A stretch of DNA of 64,000 bases from the NCBI GenBank assembly GCA_034190875.2, contig CM067351.1:3130062-3194061 (forward strand). Direction: 5' to 3'. The notes under the pieces are model-generated. The model had not been told where the DNA came from and did not search any database. It saw only the letters and a program-made list of their open reading frames with translations. How positions within the stretch are numbered: the first letter of the stretch is position 1; every line of letters starts with the position of its first letter. The translations under genes and the position numbers were made by a program. The DNA is from Urechis unicinctus (taxonomy: Eukaryota; Annelida; Polychaeta; Xenopneusta; Urechidae). Shown piece after piece: positions 62,256 through 64,000 of this stretch.

Positions 62256-63817
62256 TTTCCCCGCCTATCACACACAAAGACATGTTTGGTGTGTTTCAAT
62301 ACGATCAATATTGGTTCTTCAGCGCTGGCAGCGAATAGTACAGCATTTAGGTGTATAATACGATATATCACCACACAGCAATCATTACAGGATAGACTGA
62401 ATCATCCTTAAACATTCTTAGACATGAAAGATTGATCATAGCTCAGAAGTTCAAAACTAAATTAATTAGCCAGCGACAAGATATTCAACCCGATTGTTGA
62501 TAATATTTTTATCAGTCCCGTCGGCTGGTATTTTTGTCAGACCAAGACAGATAGTCGTTTACTCAACGACACTGACTGTAGGCTAAACTTACCACACCTA
62601 TAATGTCCGCCAACACTGTTATACGGGGAACAATAAACTACAGATTCTGACGAAGCATGTGCTACTCGAAAGTCGCTCAGGCTATCAGGCTGTGAATTTA
62701 TAAGCGCAATTAAGAATACCAACGAACATCGTCTACAGACACCATGGCATTCTGGAACATAAACAGTGGTCGCGTCGTTACCACTGACACAAACGAGCCG
62801 ACGAGGTATGTTTACTATTTCCAAGAGGATAGCCAGGAAGAGAAAACACCGTTGGCCGCGGGCGATTGGCTTCTCGCATAACAGCTACCGTATCGTTGCC
62901 CGAAATCACACTATCTTTTTTTTACCACCAAGCGATTCATTGAAGTAATAAACCGCCGCTCGTAGCATGGCTACTCAATGAAACTGCTCACAGTAACGTA
63001 ATTTATTTTTGTTTTAGTACCGTTCTTTGATCATGCTAGAGGCATCACATTTTAGGTGCATTTCATCAAACACCACTTTTATCCTGCTGTTATAGAACAT
63101 TCACTGACTGAGTCCTTTGCCATTCAACCATTTTGTAGCGTTAGTAAAGTCCATCTGCTTATTATTTGACGGGACAAAATAACGAAACCAAATATTACAC
63201 ATGTTAGACATTTGTAGAAATGATTTAACTACGCATGCGGTGTAACTGGACACCTTCGCACTTCGAGAAAATTTCTGTCGCCAAAATCAATAAATATTGA
63301 TAATATCGGATAATACGACGATCAAAATGTCTATTTACGGTCGGTAAATACAATCTATTGCTGCTCGACTGATTGATGGAACCACCTCTCATACTGTCTC
63401 TTACCCAGCCACTCAGACTCTCACTCATTCGATCACTTTATCAGTCACATGTACATAAACATCCACACGCACGCACACACTCACTTATTCACTTTATCCT
63501 CACTCACGCAAACACCCACTCGATATCTGGCTCCATTACTTTGTCATCCAATGTCCGACTCCCTTTATGCAAACACAAACGCGCCCTTCATTCCCACGGA
63601 TGCCTTGGTCACCACACCCATTCTAAACACAGTAAGTCTCAACGAGCTTCTGAACAGACAACCGCTCAGCTGATGGTAAGACTTTTTGAACAAGTCGTTA
63701 TAATTTGTGTGATATTCCACATTGCGCGGATGAAGTGATAATGCCGAGGAAGTGAGTTGTATGCGTGGTTGTGATGTGCCATTCACGGCGAAATGACGGG
63801 GAAACGGGGCGCACGGT
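62256..63817. other. Upstream region; no gene seen
   Basis: Contains the presumed promoter of the calmodulin-like gene. A CCAAT (minus) lies near 62,312 and no TATA box is visible. The 63,373-63,738 stretch is open on plus only because it is rich in CAC and CTC repeats. Confidence 0.4.
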
Positions 63818-63852
63818 AAGCGTCAATTACTGCCTAGCAGTAATTGACGCTT
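63818..63852. repeat. Perfect 16-bp inverted repeat
   Basis: Arms aagcgtcaattactgc (63,818-63,833) and gcagtaattgacgctt (63,837-63,852) around a 3-base loop (cta). It could form a strong cruciform or RNA hairpin. Confidence 0.97.
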
Positions 63853-64000
63853 GCGACTCAGTGTACTGTAAGGTTAGGAATAACAGGAACAAGATACTAA
63901 AGAACGGTAAATATACCGTTATAAGGCTGCCCCTGCTGAATACCATGTATTTAACCCCGGGGCGAAGCCGACTGCCTTTCTTACACGACACTTTCACCTC

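Noticed and set aside
63373-63738. 121-codon plus frame rich in His, Ser and Thr
   Set aside because: The sequence is CAC/CTC-rich low complexity, with an overlapping second open frame of the same character and no domain.

Overview
This window looks like a piece of an animal nuclear genome: introns with GT-AG boundaries, long (TA)n microsatellites, many decayed transposable elements, and few intact genes. A calmodulin-like gene, a glycosyltransferase family 92 gene, THAP/Harbinger-type transposase relics and Polinton (Maverick) relics together would suit a marine invertebrate, perhaps a mollusc or another lophotrochozoan. The sequence alone cannot fix the species. There are no rRNA genes, no convincing tRNA genes and no CRISPR.

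Layout. 1-520 is the edge of a decayed Polinton-type penton-like gene. 1.2-4.0 kb holds a 21-bp minisatellite, (CA)n/(TA)n tracts, a segment repeated later at 46.8-47.8 kb, and a 44-bp minisatellite. 4.57-29.97 kb is a head-to-tail array of a unit of about 7.54 kb: three full copies and a partial fourth. Each unit carries a dead THAP + DDE_Tnp_4 transposase and a dead rve-type integrase fragment followed by about 4 kb of Polinton-like debris. The array junction lies inside the transposase gene, and only the first copy keeps the transposase C-terminus.

29.97-55.32 kb is an older tandem segmental duplication. Each half holds a diverged stretch of the same debris, then a GT92 gene, then a segment of about 5 kb I call C (35.67-40.75 and 50.29-55.32 kb). 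In the first half GT92 is a deleted pseudogene (34.96-35.66 kb). In the second half it is open and spliced from two exons (44.93-46.58 kb, 472 residues), but its DxD motif reads N-M-D. 46.6-50.3 kb is present only in the second half.

57.0-59.3 kb is a second Polinton relic: an A32-like packaging ATPase, a capsid-like fragment and a penton-like fragment, all broken. 59.95-60.47 kb is the endonuclease end of a LINE. 61.26-62.26 kb is a complete four-exon calmodulin-like gene on the minus strand (145 residues, four canonical EF-hand loops). A perfect 16-bp inverted repeat lies near the right edge.

Only the GT92 gene (second copy) and the calmodulin-like gene look functional. The rest is repeat biology. 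The most unusual structure is the near-identical 7.5-kb array of two fused dead elements. Its copies differ largely by single-base runs, so an assembly effect must be excluded first.
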